Shown here piece after piece: positions 35,421 to 47,180 of a stretch of DNA of 64,000 nt (within the stretch, counting starts at the first letter, position 1; every line of letters starts with the position of its first letter). The position numbers were made by a program, and so were the translations under genes. Below the pieces are notes generated by a model that saw only the letters and a program-made list of their open reading frames with translations, was not told where the DNA came from and made no database searches. Source of the stretch: Sarcophilus harrisii (Eukaryota > Chordata > Mammalia > Dasyuromorphia > Dasyuridae); NCBI RefSeq assembly GCF_902635505.1, contig NC_045427.1:57314539-57378538 (forward strand), read 5' to 3'.

Positions 35421-38400
35421 GGCAACAGAGTGGGGGAGAGAATTGGGGCCTTCTGTAGCCACCGAGGACAGGGAACCTGCTCCTCACTGGGAGGGCCCTC
35501 TGCCCCCAGATTCAAACACAAAAATGGAAACATTCCTTCTCGCGGCGGGGTGTCCCCACCCCGGTTTGTTTATCCAGGTCTCCCCCACCCCTTGTTCTCT
35601 AGAACGCCTACGCGTTCCCTCCCCTTTCCCTTTTTTCTCAGGCCAGATTCTGCCGCTCCCCATTTTTGCTAAATCTTCTAACCCTAATCCCCTCAGGGGT
35701 GCGTGCGTGCGTGTGTGCGTGTGTGTGTTGGGAGGGGGCAGTGAGGCCCAAGCTCAGACCTCCGCATTCCCGGTCCCACCGCCAAAATGCAGGTCCGCCT
35801 TCCCCTCCTCAAATTCCACCTAGGTGTTTCCTCCAGAAGAGTGGGGGTGGGGGCTGATGCGGAGTGAGCCCACGGAGTTAGCCCAGCTTCCCACGCCCAG
35901 CCCAAACACTCCCCGGGACTCGATCTCACTGCACAATAGCTACCTGACCCCGGGGGATTCATCTCTTTGGATAACAGCTCAGTTTCACTCTTCTCCATAT
36001 CTTTGGGGAGTTGCTGCATCTGGAAGTGAAAATTCCGAGCACAGAGAGAGGAGGGGGCGAGGGTGGGTCAGAAAGCATTGAGCCCCTTTAGGAAAACTAG
36101 TAGGAAATTGGAGTTGAGAAAAAGGGGGACACATCGAGACTCTATGAGGGGGAGGGGGGTTCAATGTGAATGACCTTGATTTAGGACTTGTGCCCTTGGA
36201 TGGGCTGACCTGAGGAGGAGTGGAAGGGGGCTTGTGCAGGATCCAAAAGAAGGGGAAGTTTGGGGCGGGGAAGTGCGCTGATTTGGGCGCAGGGCAAAGA
36301 CCCGCCTTTAGCTTTTTCCCAATGACACCCTACCCGACTCCTTCCCCTTCCCCCCTTACCAGGGACAGCCCCACATCCATATCTAGCAGACTCCACTCGC
36401 TCCCTGGGAGACCCGGGTTGAACACCTAAGGATTACAGAATTTAGAGTTTTAGCAGGTTTGTCAAATTAGCTAGACCAACCTCTCAATTTTGCAAGGGAA
36501 ACTGAGACCCAGAGAGAAAAAGAGATGCCCCCCCAAAGTCAATAGAGCTGGCTTCCACCACCCCCTGAAGAAAGGGAAGGGAAGACCAAGAAATCTGTAG
36601 CATCGTCTGTGCAGTGGATGGGGGTGGACACTCACCTCCAGCCCCGCTTCGGGCTCTAAGCTGGCAGGCTGGCCCCGAAGCAACAGCTGTAAACTCTCTA
36701 GACTCAGGTCTGCAACATCTAGGGGCTCCCCCAATTCTCTGTGGGATCCAAAGACACTGGCTCAGCACAGAAACCTATCAGCCACATTCCCTGCCTCCCC
36801 CTCTCTACACTCTGCTCCCTTAGGAAAGTTTTCCATGGCAGAAGAGGAACAAATCTCATTGTCCCCTACCCCCATACACTCCATTTTGATCGGGTCAAAA
36901 TGAACATCCCTGCAGGTAGGAGGGTCCTAAAGATTATTTAGAACCCAGAAGGGTCTTGGAAATCTATCTAGTTCAGTCCCTTCATTGTAGAGAAGAAATT
37001 GAAGCCCAAAGAGTAGTGGATTCCCTAAGGTCATACTCAAACAGGGTTTACTCGACTCCCACTCCTGTCTCTTTCCTCCAAGTGCTAGCTGTCAAAAGAA
37101 GGGCAGCCTGGGGGTAGGTGAGCAAGGGGAGAATTTTTTAATCACTGTCCTATTTGCATAGCTGTTTCTTCCTTCTCCCTTCTTCCCTTCCCCCCCCCCC
37201 CATCTTCCTCAAGTTTTTCTCTTCAAGAGTTCACTCAGAAACTCTGATGCTACTTCCTACTGCATACAGTAGGTGCTTAATTGAGGTTCATTGAATGAAG
37301 GAATGCATACATGCACACACTGTATATACTGCATTTCCCCCTACTAAATAAACTAAGGAGACCAGAGCTTATCTGCAATACTTACAGCCAGGGGCTTTGA
37401 TTCCACAATCACTGTTATTCCATAAAGAGAAAGCTTAAATGTAAATCCTCCATGAGAGAGGGTTTGAGGATAAATGGATCCATTCTTAGAAAGTGGTATT
37501 GAGATCCTCTCCTGATATTAGTGGAAGCTACAGAGAGCGGGAAGGTTGGGGATGGGAGCAGAGGGGAAGGGAGCAGAAGACGTGTTTCCTCACCGAAGTC
37601 TAGTATATTGGAGTCACTTTATAGCCTAAGAGATGGGATGGATAGTCTCTTGCTGTGGAAGCCTGCAAGGTTAAAGCTCCTCATTTATTTGTCAGCCACC
37701 AGAAGGCTCAGCTAGTATGGGTTTGGACCACTTCATGCTGACCTCACCTGTATGGGGACCTAGGTTGCTTGGAGCTGGACCCAGGGAGTGGGCTTCCTCT
37801 CACCTGTCTGGGGGCCCCCTCGGGCCCCTTCTCTCTGGCTGCTGGGCACTCTTGTGCCCCTCGGGGCTGCAGTTCCCCTTGCCTTCCAGGATGGACTGCA
37901 CCACAGCCACAGGGAGCACGGGTGGGGCTGTCATGTAGAAGTCATAGTCGTTTGGGCCAACGCCTGGACCAGCTGTGCCTTTCCCCCCGGGGCTGGCTGG
38001 CTCTTCCTTGAGCAGTACCAGGCCCTTCTCCCTGCACCAGAGAAGAGCTTCCACTGGAGCCCTGTACTTCTCCCAGCCACCGAGGCAATCCCAGAACCCC
38101 CTGTTTCTGGCTTCCTCTGGATTCCCCTCTTACCTCCCAGTGCCTGAGGAAGGTGACATGATGCCTTCGGGGGAGGGGGAGGCTTCAGAGATATCAGAAA
38201 TGATGGGTCCCTTCAGTCCCCTGGGGCTGTTTTGGCAGGAGGATGGCTCTGTGGAAGGCTGTAAACACAGTACCAGGCCCAGTTTCCCTGACTGAGCCAG
38301 GGGAAGACCGGGGAAGGGGACAATTTCTCTTCTCCCAGAATAACCCAGATCTGATGGGGGAAACAACCTGGCTCCTAGAGCATCCTGGGCTCTTTTGGGG

Positions 38401-41400
38401 AGTCTTCAGTCCGATGAGATAGCCCCTGCCCTCCTTTCTTTCCTCTTGTGAAAAAGGGAAGGTTATTCCCTGCGTAAATTATTCACCAGTAGGTAGGGAC
38501 TGAACAGACACTTACTGACTGGATAAAGTAGGAATCCTGTAAGGGAAGCTTGGGCAAGGGCCTGCTGACTTTGACTCCAGTGTGTGTAGCCATCCCTTCA
38601 TCCAGCATCAGGGGCCTTAGGGGGAAAGGGGAGAGCTCAGGATCACAATTTCTCCCTTCTTCCCACACCCATCCTCTCTTTCAGCTCTCTTCACAGGGAA
38701 AGGATCAGGAGCTTTGAGTTCACTGCACCAGGACACTACTGAATCGAGGAGTCTACAGACAATGCCAGACTTCCATGGTGCTCTGGGAACCCACAGAGTG
38801 ACTCTGATGCGGCACCCCCTCCCACCCAGTCTAACCACCCCCACCCCTTCCCGTTACCCCCTGCCAATAATAGCATTGGTGCTGAATCAGCCCTCTGGTC
38901 ACCCTGAGCTCTGTTTCTGTCACCATGGCATCCCGATCACATGGGAGGGAGAAGGGAATGAGCCCAGGGGACCATGGGATGGGGAGACCCCACATGCTCT
39001 GCTCTGTGACCTGAACTCCTGGTTCAGTGGGTTTGGGAGAGTTCACTCCAGGTAGGGAAAGGGAAAGGAGCTGGGACTATGGGAATGAACTAAGGGAGGT
39101 TGGCTGTAGGCAGAGGAATACAGATCTGTCCCAATCTCTCCAACTCCCCACTCACAGTTTTCTTTTGGTGGCCCCACCGCTGGGCCCAGCCTGGAGTGGG
39201 CCAAAGAGACATTGGATCAACTGACCAGGATAAAAAGGTTAATGGAGAGAGGTTAACGATCAGAGAAGGAAGAACCCAATCTTTTCATGAAGAGCCTGCC
39301 TCAAGGGCAGGACCCTAGATACCCCACTCCTGTCTAGAACAGCAACCACTAAAAACAGTCTGGACAGTTCCTCTTCCTTCTAGAGGCCTCCCCCAGGTGA
39401 CCTGAAGCTTTTCCTTTCATCCCTTTCTCCCAGTTTCGGAAGCAGTGAATTTTCAGAGATGGACACAACCTAAGATTGCCCCTTACCTGAAAACTACTGC
39501 ATCCCACCCCAACAGTTAAATGCTCCATCTTCCTTTTCCCCTACTCTCTGCAGTCAAGGACTCATCCCTTGGCTTGGTCAGGAGTGAAGGGGAAATGAGG
39601 GAAGGGAGAAGAGATTTGAGAAGTTGTGATCCCATCCCAGTTGGTCATGATCCCATAGTTTATTTCCCAGCAGAGGGAGGCATAGAAGGGGCTTGGGTGG
39701 AGCCCCACACAAGGCGAGTTGATGGAAGAAAGGTCTGGGAAGAGAGAGCCTTACCTTGTTGATAACTCTGTGTTGCTGATGGTGCTGCTGCCGGAGGCTC
39801 ACTACCTCCCGCCACAGGACCTCATTCTGCCTGGAGACAGAAATAAAAGGAGGGGGGAGAGAAAAAAGGTGGAATTGACCCCCCCAACATCTATACAAAA
39901 ACATATTTCACTGTTTAGAGAAGAGTAGGGGGGTTAGGGGAGAAGTCTGTCCGACAGGCCACCTCCATGCCCATCCCCTTAGTTCCCAAGCATAGAGAAA
40001 GGTGCTTTCAGAAGGAGATGCAAGGTCACCCTGAAGAGAAGGGGAGGGGCTTTCCCTGGCTCCTGAGGCTGGGGTCTGATATGCTGCTGGACAGTGCCCT
40101 CCACTTAAATAGAGAAAGGGAAAAAACCAACAGTCCAGGGCTGGAAGCCAGGGACTGGGGAGGCTCTAGATTCCCAAACAAGAAAATTCTCTGGATTACC
40201 AGAGACCCTGGGTCTAGACCTGACTTGGAGGCAAGAGAGCTTTAAAATGTGATGCTTCCAAGTCCTTTCTACTGACCTCCTGCACTTCCCCCGGAAGCTG
40301 ACTGTAATCAGTTTTCTGTAGTGGGATGGAGGGAGCAACAGGACTCAGAGAAGTATAGTAAAGTGTAAAGAGCATTAGACCAGGAGTCCAGGAACTCGTG
40401 TTCTAGTTCTGGATCTCTAAGAGAGTTTTCTGTTCCAACATTCTATCATCTTGGGGCCCTAGCATCTTTAACATATTACATCCTGGGAACCCTTCCACCT
40501 GGGAGACTGCCTTCTATTTCAGGGTCTTCTTAGCAAGGAGACCAGCAGAGAACACCATTAATTGGGAATATTGGGCAGAGGGAGCTCTCTTGAGGCTTCT
40601 CAGGGTGGGAGGAGGGAGAGGTTGTTAGGAAGGTTTGGGGGCTCTACAGACCCGATGCCCCCCTAAGATAGCAAGGAGAAACCTCATCCCAACAGCCAGA
40701 CCTGTCAGACCCCTGCCTGCTCACTGCCTGAGGTCTTGGAGCTGGCCCTCAGCACTGTCCTGCTGTCCCCGAAGCAGCTGAACCTCGCAGAGCAGCCTGC
40801 TCAGGTCCTCCTGGCGCAGCCGGCTCTCCTCACTCCTCAGCACTGATACCTGCAGTGGTGTCCAGAGCAGGGCTGACCCAACTCTGACCCAGCCGAGCCC
40901 TCGTCTTTGCTGCCCTGCCTTCCCCTCTTCTGGGGAGGAAGGGGTGTGGTACCCCAGGGACTGAGCTGGGGCTGGGGCTGGGGCTGAGCTGGGGCTGGGG
41001 CTGGGGTTGGAACTGGGTCAGACTGTACTGAGATGGTTGAGAGGGCTGGCTTGGGAGATGAGACTAGGGCTGGGTTGGGGTTGGGATCGGAATTGGAACT
41101 GGGGCTGAGCTGGGGCTGGGGTTGGGGATGGGGTTGGAGCTGGAACTGGGTCTGGGATTGGGGCTGAGCTGGGGCTGGGGTTGGGGATGGGGTTGGAGCT
41201 AGAACTGGGTCTGGGATTGGGGCTGAGCTGGGGCTGGGGTTGGGGATGGGGCTGAGCTGGGGTTGGGGTTGGAACTGGGTCAGACTATACTGAGATGGTT
41301 GAGAGGGCTGGCTTGGGAGATGAGACTAGGGCTGGGCTGGGGTGGAATGAGCCGGGAGCTGCCCACCTTCCTCTTAATGTGTTCCAGCAAGTGTTCATGC

Positions 41401-43231
41401 CCTCGGAGGAAGCAGAGGTGCTGGAACTCGGTGTCATCCCGGTCGGGCTTCACCAAGCCTCCCTGCTCAATGCTCACCACCTTCCTGAAGCCGTCTGCGA
41501 ACCAGTCAGCGAGGAGGCTCACGGGGATGCCCACTGGAGGCCCCCATCCCTCCGGTACTGCCCCAGCACACTCCTCACAACAGCCTCTGGAGGCTGGGAG
41601 TATCTTCTGGCCCCACCAGGCAAAGGTAGTGCCTGACCTTGGAGGCCTAAGAAATCTAGGTCTGGAATTCTGCCTCTGACTATAAACATGAACAAAAACC
41701 TCTCTAAATTCATCTAGAAAATGGGGGTGACAGTAACCCCCTGGACTTCCTCGCCAGCACCTTGTGAGAATCAAAACACAGATGATAATGATCTTCGTAA
41801 ATAGCCCTCCAAGGGCTGGCTGAAGGTCAGCTACAGATCTCTCCCCCATCCTCATTCCTATTGTCCCCCATTTCACAGTCAGAGGGCCTCTGCCCAGTGT
41901 CATAGGAGACCCGGTGGGATCCAAGCCAGGTCTCCTGACCCAGCATTCAGCAGCCTGGCCCCAGGGCTTCCTTCCCCCATATTTAATAAGGCTGTGGCAC
42001 CTGGGCTTGAAGAGTAGAGCAGGACTCCCGTTCTCCCAGGTGGGAAGAGAATGCTCCTCTTCCCTCTCCCATCAGTCCAGTGTCCTCTCCTCTCCTCCCT
42101 TCACCCTCCTCCCTCTTAGGCTATAGTGTGTTGGCAAAAGACACTTACACATGTTAAGCTGCCTCACAAAACTGGCCATGTTGTTGTGTTTAAAGTATTT
42201 GGGCAGAACTTCCTTGGCAAAGCGGCCCTGATCGCGGACGTGGAAGCTGGTTCCATTCTGTAAAACACCCCCAAAACAGACGAACATAGAGAGACCCCCC
42301 AAAACCCACAGATAGACATAGAACAAGATACACAGACACACAAATAGAACAATAATAAGCATTTATTATACATCTATTATATGCTTATACTAGGTACTGA
42401 GAGCATCAAGAGAGAATGAAACAGTGTCTTCATAGTGTCCTATTTATTTTGGTGAAACAAGATAAAATTATGTATGTATGTTCTGCATACATACAAATAC
42501 ATATATATGTAAACTCATTCTGAATAAGGGGAGAACGTTAAAACTGCAGAGTTAGGGAGATTCTTTCAGGGAGTTAAAGATTCCAACAGGCAGAGATGAG
42601 GAAGAGGAGCATTTTAAACATTGAGGGAATACCGAGGCAAAGGCTTGGAACTGGGAGAGAATTATGTTAATGCAGCATTTTAACCCTTGTGAAATGCTTT
42701 GGGTGGGGTGTATCATCTCATTTGATCCTTAGGACAACCCTACTTTTTATCACCTCAGATTTATGGATGAATACACTGAGGCTCAGAGTGGGTGTGTGAC
42801 ACAGCTGATGGGGTTTGAGGTGGGATGCTAAATGAGGTCTTCTAGACCTCACCCAATCATCCTTCTGTTCTATCAGAATGTCTCTGAAATGGCTCAGTGG
42901 GGGAACAGAGATCCACAATATAGCTGACATTTGTAGAGAAAGAGAGATAGTTATATACATATACCTATGTATACACATGTGTATATATGCACATGCACAT
43001 ACACACGTGTCTATAACTTATTGACTGATCTTCGCACTACTTAGAGAATGGTAAGGTAGGTATTCCTTTACCCTATTTTCTGATGAGTAAACTGGGATTA
43101 AAGTAAATCTTTGGTACCTATGAATTTTGTTATATAAGGGACTGGGTGAGGAGGGGAAAGAGGGATGTAAGGGGATATTTAGTCTATGTAAAGATGAATG
43201 ATGTCCTTAAAATTGTCTCTTCCTCCTCCTT

Positions 43232-43286
<55 letters not shown>

Positions 43287-45467
43287 GCTTGCTACAGAGG
43301 AAAACAACCAGGGTTTGGAGTTCAAATTCCTACTTTGCCATTTAGTCCTGAGTCAGGAAACATGCCATTGGGAAACCCATTCTCCATGGCTCTGGGAAGC
43401 TCTATTTCCTTCTCTGTAAAATTAGCAAGTTGGAGGAAATCAGTTCTTAACCTAGCATCTGTGAATTTGTTCTTTTGAATAGATTTTTTTTTGTTACTGC
43501 ATTTCATGTAACTAGTTTCTTTTGTAGTTGTCTCTATTTTTTATGCATTTAAATACATTCTGAGAAGGGGTCGCTAGGCTGCCACCAAAGGGTTCAGAAT
43601 GCCAACAAGGTGAAGAACCCCTGGACCAGATGACTTATGAGGTCCCTTCTATCATGAGATTACTTGACTTCCCTAAGTTCAAATTCAATGAAAAGCAGAT
43701 GGACCATTATCCCCAGAACCAAACTGGGTCTCAGTCCGGTTCATTCCCCATTGCATCACATTGTCTTTCAAGAAGGTAGATGTTAGCAGATGATCATGAA
43801 CAAGATTTAATAAAGGTGCTGGGAAATTTGGAGATGATGGGAATAATCACTTGTTCCTACAATGTCTGTGACATTGTAGCTTGTGGTAAGTGCATTTTAC
43901 AAATATTATCTCATTTGACCCTCACAACCACCCTGGGAGGTAAGTGCTATTCTTATCTACAGTTTACATATTAGGAAACTGAGGCAGGCAGAAAATTCGT
44001 GGTCACAAGGTTAGTGTCTCTGGCTAGGTTTGAACTCAGCTCTTTCAGAATCCAAGCTCAGTGCTCTATTTTATTCACCATCTAGCATGCACAAACATAA
44101 ACTCAAACCTCTATGAATTGAGACACACGAGTAAGAACAAGTTACAGTAATAATAACAAAAAGAAAAATATACTAATAAGTAACATCGATATAGCACTTA
44201 CTATGTGCCAGGCACTGTGCTAAGTGGTTTCCGATTTTCTCATTTAATTCTCACAACAATCCTGAAGTAGGTACTATTATTATCCCTATTTTACAGATGA
44301 GGAAACTGAGGCAAGGAGGTGGTGACTTGCACAAGTTCCACAACAAGTATCTGAGGCAGGATTTGAACTCAGGTATCTCCGGATCCCGAGCTCTAGGCAA
44401 GAGCACTGGATCAAGAGTCCCGACAATTGGATCTGGCACTAAGCAGCTAGATTACCTTGGGAAGCCATTTTCCTTCTCGGGGCCTCGGGCTAGGACTGGT
44501 GATCTCTAAGCACCCCTTCAACTCTGGCAGATACAATCCCCGACAGAGTATCCTAACACAACGGTCCCCTAGTCTGCCTTTCCCCTCCCCTGATAGAAGG
44601 GGTAGTTCTTTCCTTTTCAGAGCTCTCAGAATATCCCTGACCCGAGGACATGCAGACAGAAAACAAAGCTGCGAATCTGAAACCCAGCTGAGGCTTTGTT
44701 GTCTCTATGACCTTGTACAAGTCACTTTCTCAGAGTCCTCGGTTTCCTCATTTGTAAAAGGGTTGGATTAAAGATCTTTAAAGTCTCTTCCACTTCTAAA
44801 TCCCGCTGCTCCGATCTTTAAGGATTCTCCCCATTTCTGCTTCTGCTTCTCACTGCCCCTGCCCTCTCCCCCTAAGCTGGGGAAAAAAATGGCCTGAGGA
44901 CAGCTGGAATCTGACCCAGCCATCCTGGGGCCCCAAGCCCTGTCACAGGGATGTGGCGAGAAGGCTGTCACTGATGGCGGGGGAGGGGTCAGAACTGCGG
45001 GGAGAGGCTCGGACGGGGCGATTTTCCCGGGGTTCCCTACGTTTTCCTTCTCTCCTCTAACATGTAGAGTTTGTATGGGGTGAATAGCGCAGGGTCTCGT
45101 CCGGCACTAAAACTGGCCAAATCTTTTGACAGTAGGATGCTCTCACTTGTGGGGCGCCCGGGAGGGTCACTACGAGATCCCGGCGAGTGAATTCGGTAGC
45201 TCTCGGCTGGGCTGGCTTGCCAGGGGGTGCGGGGGAGGTCACAGTGACAGTGGCAAGGCGAGAGGGTGATACACACCCTGGGACACATTCCCGGAGGGGC
45301 GGGGTGTCACTCACGGGGCTCCAGCAGATGAGATGGTTCGTCTCGGGGTCCCCCACCAGCGTCCAGAGTTTGGTTAGGAAGGCGGGCACAGGGCTGGGGT
45401 AGCCGTCCATGGCCACGGCGGGGCCCCCGGCGGCCTCCTCCACGCTTTGGGGGACAGCCCTCTGCAT
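35235..45467 (-). CDS. HSF4: HSF4, heat shock transcription factor 4
   Basis: Thirteen coding exons (minus strand): 45467-45315, 42257-42149, 41494-41367, 40849-40725, 39830-39755, 39220-39156, 38615-38516, 38258-38134, 38031-37804, 36738-36636, 36425-36360, 36019-35944, 35413-35235. Every intron is GT-AG with matching phases. The joined product is 510 aa (human HSF4b about 492) with no stop, ending [12 protein letters not shown]. Order: DNA-binding domain (about 24-130), HR-A/B coiled coil (131-218), then regulatory and activation segments of the HSF4b type ([32 protein letters not shown]). There is no HR-C, as expected for HSF4. It is a trimeric nuclear activator of heat-shock elements with a lens role in mammals. 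I chose the start at 45467; an in-frame ATG at 45410 (MDGYPSP) is an alternative. Confidence 0.95.
35700..35732. repeat. GT/GC alternating run in HSF4 intron 12
   Basis: gcgtgcgtgcgtgtgtgcgt and further GT units; alternating purine-pyrimidine. Confidence 0.85.
36910..37310. repeat. MIR-type (antisense) and L2 3' fragments in HSF4 intron 9
   Basis: Around 36950-37040: tagagaagaaattgaagcc and ccctaaggtcatactc (antisense MIR-like). At 37250-37310: cagtaggtgcttaattgagg ttcattgaatga (L2 3' end). Confidence 0.55.
39156..40849 (-). other. HSF4: HSF4 oligomerisation (HR-A/B) exons 4-6
   Basis: Exon 4 [20 protein letters not shown] to LQDLR, exon 5 [20 protein letters not shown], and exon 6 [20 protein letters not shown]. 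Hydrophobic heptads fit the HR-A/B coiled coil used for trimer formation. The junction CA|G restores a Gln. Confidence 0.92.
40340..40450 (+). mobile_element. MIR-type SINE fragment in HSF4 intron 4
   Basis: gtgtaaagagcattagacca and gttctagttctggatctct, a MIR 5' half; no 3' half follows. Confidence 0.5.
40940..41345. repeat. G-rich minisatellite in HSF4 intron 3
   Basis: Built on ggggctggggctgagct / ggggttgggg units. A 59-bp higher-order unit beginning ggggctgagctggggctg starts at 41101, 41160 and 41219. A longer flanking module (ggaactgggtcagact, then gagatggttgagagggct) occurs at 41009 and again at 41271, 262 bases apart. The G-rich strand is the plus strand, which is the template strand for HSF4. 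Runs of four G recur often enough to permit G-quadruplexes. It ends 22 bases before the exon 3 donor. Confidence 0.9.
41640..41810 (+). mobile_element. MIR-type SINE in HSF4 intron 2
   Basis: aaatctaggtctggaattct, gaaaatgggggtgacagtaa and tgtgagaatcaaaacaca in MIR order. Confidence 0.55.
42340..42870. repeat. SINE/MIR-related fragments in HSF4 intron 1
   Basis: ataataagcatttattatac at 42352 and ttgtgaaatgctttgggtgg ... gaatacactgaggctcagag at about 42690-42790 belong to the family seen again at 43.9, 44.2 and 53.1 kb. Confidence 0.55.
43231..43287. repeat. (CT)n microsatellite
   Basis: Pure CT run of about 26 units in HSF4 intron 1. Confidence 0.95.
43470..43640. mobile_element. Ancient interspersed repeat (ggttcttaac-type), antisense end
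   Basis: tttttatgcatttaaataca ttctgagaaggggtc and aaggtgaagaacccctgga match a mammal-wide repeat whose other copies here are at 53.93-54.11 kb and, in part, 7800-7850 (ggttcttaactcggggtcca). Probably a non-autonomous DNA transposon; not named. Confidence 0.5.
43870..44460. mobile_element. Two related SINE copies in HSF4 intron 1
   Basis: Copy one, 43870-44075 (catttgaccctcacaaccac, taggaaactgaggcaggcag). Copy two, 44165-44460 (gcacttactatgtgccaggc, acagatgaggaaactgaggc, gatttgaactcaggtatctc, aagcagctag). Both carry the antisense MIR/SINE signature. Confidence 0.75.
44690..44800 (+). mobile_element. MIR-type SINE
   Basis: tgaccttgtacaagtcactt, cggtttcctcatttgtaaaa and agtctcttccacttctaa. Confidence 0.65.
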
Positions 45468-45870
45468 CAGCACCCAGCGCTCTTCCCAGCTCAGCACTTC
45501 GGGGCGGCGTGGCTCGGGCCGGCCCCGCCCCGGGGACAATGGCCCGGGGACAGCGAAGGGCTGCGCACCGCGAGCGGCCTCCCGGAGCCCCCGCCCCCGC
45601 CCCTGCCCCGAGACCGGATCAGGCGGGGGGCCACGTGCTCCCTGCCCCGGCCTGGACAGCCGGGCGGGTGGCGGGGCGCGCTCAGGGCCCGGCGCGGCCT
45701 GAGGACGGACAGACGTGCAGGACACGGGGTCAGAGGCTCCGGCCGGAGGGTGGGCAGAGAGAAGGCGTGGGGGAAGGCGAGCCCAGGGAGCGCGCCAGCG
45801 CGAGTGAGTGTGCAAGGAAGGAGAAAAGGACCAGAGCCAAAAGTAAGGGCAGCGGAACGGGGAGCAGAGG
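45000..45870. promoter_or_regulatory. HSF4: CpG-rich region at the HSF4 5' end
   Basis: CpG-dense DNA around and upstream (to the right) of HSF4 exon 1, with GC-box-like gccccgcccc / cccgccccc motifs at about 45520-45605 and no TATA box in an obvious position. It fits the promoter of the minus-strand gene. The open frame running leftward from 46010 into exon 1 is a composition effect. Confidence 0.6.
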
Positions 45871-45879
45871 GCCCGAGAT

Positions 45880-46400
45880 TCCAGTTGGAGCTCTGCCACT
45901 GACTGGTCACATGACCTCGGGCTAGTCCCACGAGTTCTCCGTGCCTCAGTTTCCTTTTCAGTAAAATGGAGATAATTCGTGTCCTTTACTCCTTTGGCAA
46001 TCAGAAACAAGCTTTTAGAGAAATAAAATCAAATGCTTAGAATTGTAAAGGAAATCAAGGTTTTAAAATAAATTTAAATACACAGAATTGTAAAGGAAAT
46101 CGATTATCCAGAAAGAGCCAGTATTTTTTTAATAACCAAAATTAGGAACTCTTAGTCTAGTCCAAGTCCTTTATTTTACTAAGCTGGTAAAGTGACTTGT
46201 CAAAAGGCACCATAGCTAGAAAACACAGAGCCCCAAAGTCTCTTGCTCTTCTGACACCAGCTGTATGGTAGCAATTCTGTTTTGTTTTTGGCAAACTGGG
46301 GCCCTGAGTAGCCCAGGGTCACACAGCTAGAAAATGTTAAGTATCAGAGGCTGAATTTGAACTCAGGTTCTCCTGACTCCAGGGCTGATCCCCTATGGTT
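45880..46400. mobile_element. MIR and antisense SINE fragments upstream of HSF4
   Basis: 45885-45985: gagctctgccactgactggt, tgcctcagtttccttttcag (MIR, plus). 46285-46390: gtagcccagggtcacacagc, tttgaactcaggttctcctg (antisense SINE). Confidence 0.65.
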
Positions 46401-46980
46401 GTAGCTCTAAAGGATAGGAGATGGGCTTGTAAACAGTAGGAACTTTAGACATCCTCAGGTCTGAGCCCCTCATTTTTACCAGTTGAGAACCTGTTGGTCA
46501 TGTTAGCGGCAAGGATGAAGCATATGTAGGACTCACAACTCTGGGGCCCTGGAGAAAAGAGGTGCAATGCTGCAAGTATTGAACCCTTCCCTTCAGAATG
46601 GGGAAAATGGGGGGATGGGGGTGGGGAGTACTACTTCATTATCCAAGCTTCTCAGGATATGGGCCCTGACTGCTGTTAACAGAAGGCATCCCCGGCCCTT
46701 ACCCCATACAATTCAGAAGCTGTTGGGATGACTGACTGATCCATAGCAACTGGAATTCCCTGAAGGTCTGTACCCTTCTATTTTCAAAGGGGACAGTTGT
46801 TTTCTACCGGAGGATATTATTCCCTAGCTTTTCTTCCCTACATTCTAGGTGGGGTAGATGAACAGAGAAAAAAGGGAGAAAAGCAGGAACCCGTACATCT
46901 GATGGAAGGAGTCATTGAATAGTAAGGGCTCTACTTTGACTTCTCTCATGGAGGAAGGTTATAAGCAATGAAAGGAAACC

Positions 46981-47180
<200 letters not shown>

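Larger units (their letters stand above)
35235..38615 (-). other. HSF4: HSF4 regulatory/activation exons 7-13
   Basis: Exon 7 [20 protein letters not shown] to DSYFIQS, exon 8 with [16 protein letters not shown], exon 9 with [12 protein letters not shown], exon 10 [20 protein letters not shown], exon 11 [20 protein letters not shown], exon 12 [20 protein letters not shown], and exon 13 ending [14 protein letters not shown]...SPDP. Exons 8 and 9 carry the segment that from memory distinguishes the activating HSF4b isoform from HSF4a. VKVSRP fits the PDSM-like sumoylation neighbourhood only loosely, so I do not claim a site. Confidence 0.88.
41367..45467 (-). other. HSF4: HSF4 DNA-binding domain exons 1-3
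   Basis: Exon 1 ends ...[10 protein letters not shown], exon 2 reads [20 protein letters not shown] and [16 protein letters not shown], and exon 3 reads [20 protein letters not shown] ... LLEHIKRK. The Tyr of NMYGF is split over the exon 2/3 junction (T|AC). [15 protein letters not shown] includes the recognition helix. Several residues (LICWSP, FHV, KHNN, VKPxRDDTEF) match what I remember of HSF1 rather than human HSF4 (LIRWSP, FLV, KHSN). Confidence 0.93.

Noticed and set aside
45057-46010. 317-codon minus-strand open frame spanning HSF4 exon 1
   Set aside because: Only 45315-45467 is HSF4-like. The rest reads through a consensus donor on one side and GC-rich promoter DNA with a MIR on the other.
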